Source of the DNA: Phycisphaerae bacterium
Lineage (GTDB): Bacteria > Planctomycetota > Phycisphaerae > Sedimentisphaerales > SM23-30
Assembly: GCA_021736565.1 (NCBI GenBank)
Contig: JAIPFO010000200.1
Location: 1 to 6,992 of the forward strand
DNA length: 6,992 nucleotides
Reading direction: 5' to 3'
Below are positions 6,109-6,992 of the stretch, piece by piece. How positions within the stretch are numbered: the first letter of the stretch is position 1; each line of letters starts with the position of its first letter. The notes beneath the pieces were generated by a model. The model saw nothing but the letters and a program-made list of their open reading frames with translations. It did no database searches and was not told where the DNA came from. A program made the translations under genes and the position numbers.

Positions 6109-6992
6109 TATTTAATTCTCCCGTATGTCTGTTTAATTACTTGCCACTCTTCCTTCCATGCCTTATATCGATAGATACCTTTCATTAGAGCTTCATTTTC
6201 AAAAGGCATAATATTATTATAATGTCGATAGAGATGAATTAACTCATGCGTAGCTGAACTTTGAAAATTTCGATAAAATGGATTCAAACCCAATACGATA
6301 TTTTTACTGTTATCTAAGCCAGCATAACCACCTTGCAGGATATTGCTTTTCTTAAATTCAGCTTTCCTTACCATTCTCAGAAAATCGGCATATTCCTTTC
6401 TGCCAGTAGCATTATCTCGGTCAAAAGCCCCAAAAGCTTCTCTAAATTTATCAGATCTCGCCACTCTATAAAAGGATTTTCTTGCTTTGGGATATAATTT
6501 TTTGGGTGGGGCTGTAATTAAATGCCAAGATCGTGCAAATCCTCGAAGTGTACTTGCTGTCATACGGCCGCTATCAATTCCACCAATAATATCACCTTGC
6601 GAAATTCCCTGTTGCACACCATAAAGACCCATACCAACTTCACCAACTGAAGCAATAGGATTTAAAACTTTTCCTACTGTCCCTATACGTTGAGCGTTTT
6701 TTGTTCTGGCCAGTGTCCTTATCCCAACACCTGCAGTTCTCAAAGCCCTGGATGAGCGATAAACTCGATTGGCCGCTGAACCGGCTCGGCCTAACAGGGA
6801 GGCTGACCTGACCGCCAAACCACCGCCAAAACCACCGGAAAGAGCATCTGCGGCAAGAGCAGTGGCATTAACGCCCATTCGGAAGGCATATTCACCATCA
6901 CTGATCCTACCCATTTTCCACATAGTGGTATCCCAGGCGGTAAATCCGAGAGTTATCGCACCGCTGATAAATCTGCCATCTTCATCCACACC
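6108..6992 (-). CDS. C-terminal part of an Rhs-like polymorphic toxin with HExxH metallopeptidase tip (5' end outside the window)
   Basis: The frame is open to the right edge (GGT before a GTG at 6989-6987), and the opening GVDEDGRF resembles sequence inside a longer protein, so no true start is present. Residues are numbered from that GTG codon. Residues 7-60 (ISGAITLGFTAWDT, then a Gly/Ala-rich stretch DALSGGFGGG) and a linker to 142 ending GGIDSGR resemble the region after an Rhs core. The core repeats are beyond the window, so 'Rhs' is inference. The tip from 143 to 293 carries HELIH at 248-252 (bases 6248-6234) with FENEA just after (E264 or E266). HExxH with a downstream glutamate is the zinc-ligand set of gluzincin-type peptidases, so the tip is a candidate protease toxin. 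GC falls sharply from the linker (39 of 60 in 6781-6840) towards the tip and the next gene, as expected for exchanged tips. Alternatives are an uncharacterised toxin fold in which HELIH is fortuitous, or a self-processing protease. Confidence 0.72.
   Translation of the reverse strand, partial: GVDEDGRFISGAITLGFTAWDTTMWKMGRISDGEYAFRMGVNATALAADALSGGFGGGLAVRSASLLGRAGSAANRVYRSSRALRTAGVGIRTLARTKNAQRIGTVGKVLNPIASVGEVGMGLYGVQQGISQGDIIGGIDSGRMTASTLRGFARSWHLITAPPKKLYPKARKSFYRVARSDKFREAFGAFDRDNATGRKEYADFLRMVRKAEFKKSNILQGGYAGLDNSKNIVLGLNPFYRNFQSSATHELIHLYRHYNNIMPFENEALMKGIYRYKAWKEEWQVIKQTYGRIK
6118..6122 (-). promoter_or_regulatory. Internal ribosome binding site for the candidate immunity gene
   Basis: Plus-strand CTCCC here reads GGGAG on the minus strand, nine bases before the ATG at 6108-6106 and within the last codons of the toxin gene. 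With the TAATG overlap it supports coupled production of the two proteins. Confidence 0.6.
6564..6722 (-). repeat. Toxin linker segment, duplicated as a diverged copy at 5642-5800
   Basis: These 159 bases encode toxin residues 90-142. The same length at 5642-5800 encodes a gap-free homologous peptide (25 of 53 identical). The two direct copies flank exactly the toxin tip plus the immunity gene. The right-hand limit is set by where I stop seeing similarity and is approximate; the DSGR limit is sharp. Confidence 0.75.

Overview
The window most likely comes from a Planctomycetota bacterium, probably in or near the Phycisphaerae. This rests on three things: an ECF-type sigma factor next to a transmembrane Ser/Thr kinase with the planctomycete-style signature RGDLDWIVMK..EKDR.RRYET; a secreted right-handed beta-helix protein ending in a dockerin-like calcium-binding tail; and moderate GC with an AT-rich accessory end. 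The taxonomic call is inference from protein style, not from a marker gene.

Layout. (1) 1-344, plus strand: the 3' part of an ECF sigma factor, holding region 4 only. (2) 506-3334, plus strand: a 942-residue membrane Ser/Thr protein kinase with a cytosolic kinase domain, one membrane segment and a C-terminal TPR array. Seven of its TPR units are near-identical 99-102 bp DNA repeats. The sigma factor and kinase probably form a signalling pair. (3) 3335-3556: an intergenic region with a possible remnant of a dockerin gene tail and the first copy of an 87-bp repeat. (4) 3557-5554, plus strand: a secreted beta-helix/dockerin protein. (5) 5567-5841: the second copy of the 87-bp repeat, fused in frame on the minus strand to a 66-codon remnant of a polymorphic-toxin C-terminal region. 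(6) 6108-6992, minus strand: the C-terminal part of a large Rhs-like polymorphic toxin, cut by the window edge, with an HELIH metallopeptidase motif in its tip. It overlaps by one base with 5842-6108, minus strand, a two-helix membrane protein that is the candidate immunity protein.

Most interesting region: 5567-6992. The linker just before the toxin tip (6564-6722) is duplicated as a diverged remnant downstream of the immunity gene (5642-5800; 25 of 53 residues identical, no gaps). The two copies stop matching right after a shared DSGR. This is the architecture expected when a new toxin tip plus immunity gene has displaced an older tip. The remnant's stop codon lies inside an 11-bp hairpin followed by six Ts on the minus strand. 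The 87 bp carrying that stop and terminator recur, 75 of 87 bases identical, on the other side of the beta-helix gene. Substitutions in the stem keep pairing only when read as minus-strand RNA, where one pair becomes a G-U wobble. The beta-helix gene is therefore bracketed by direct repeats that are also ends of convergent minus-strand genes.
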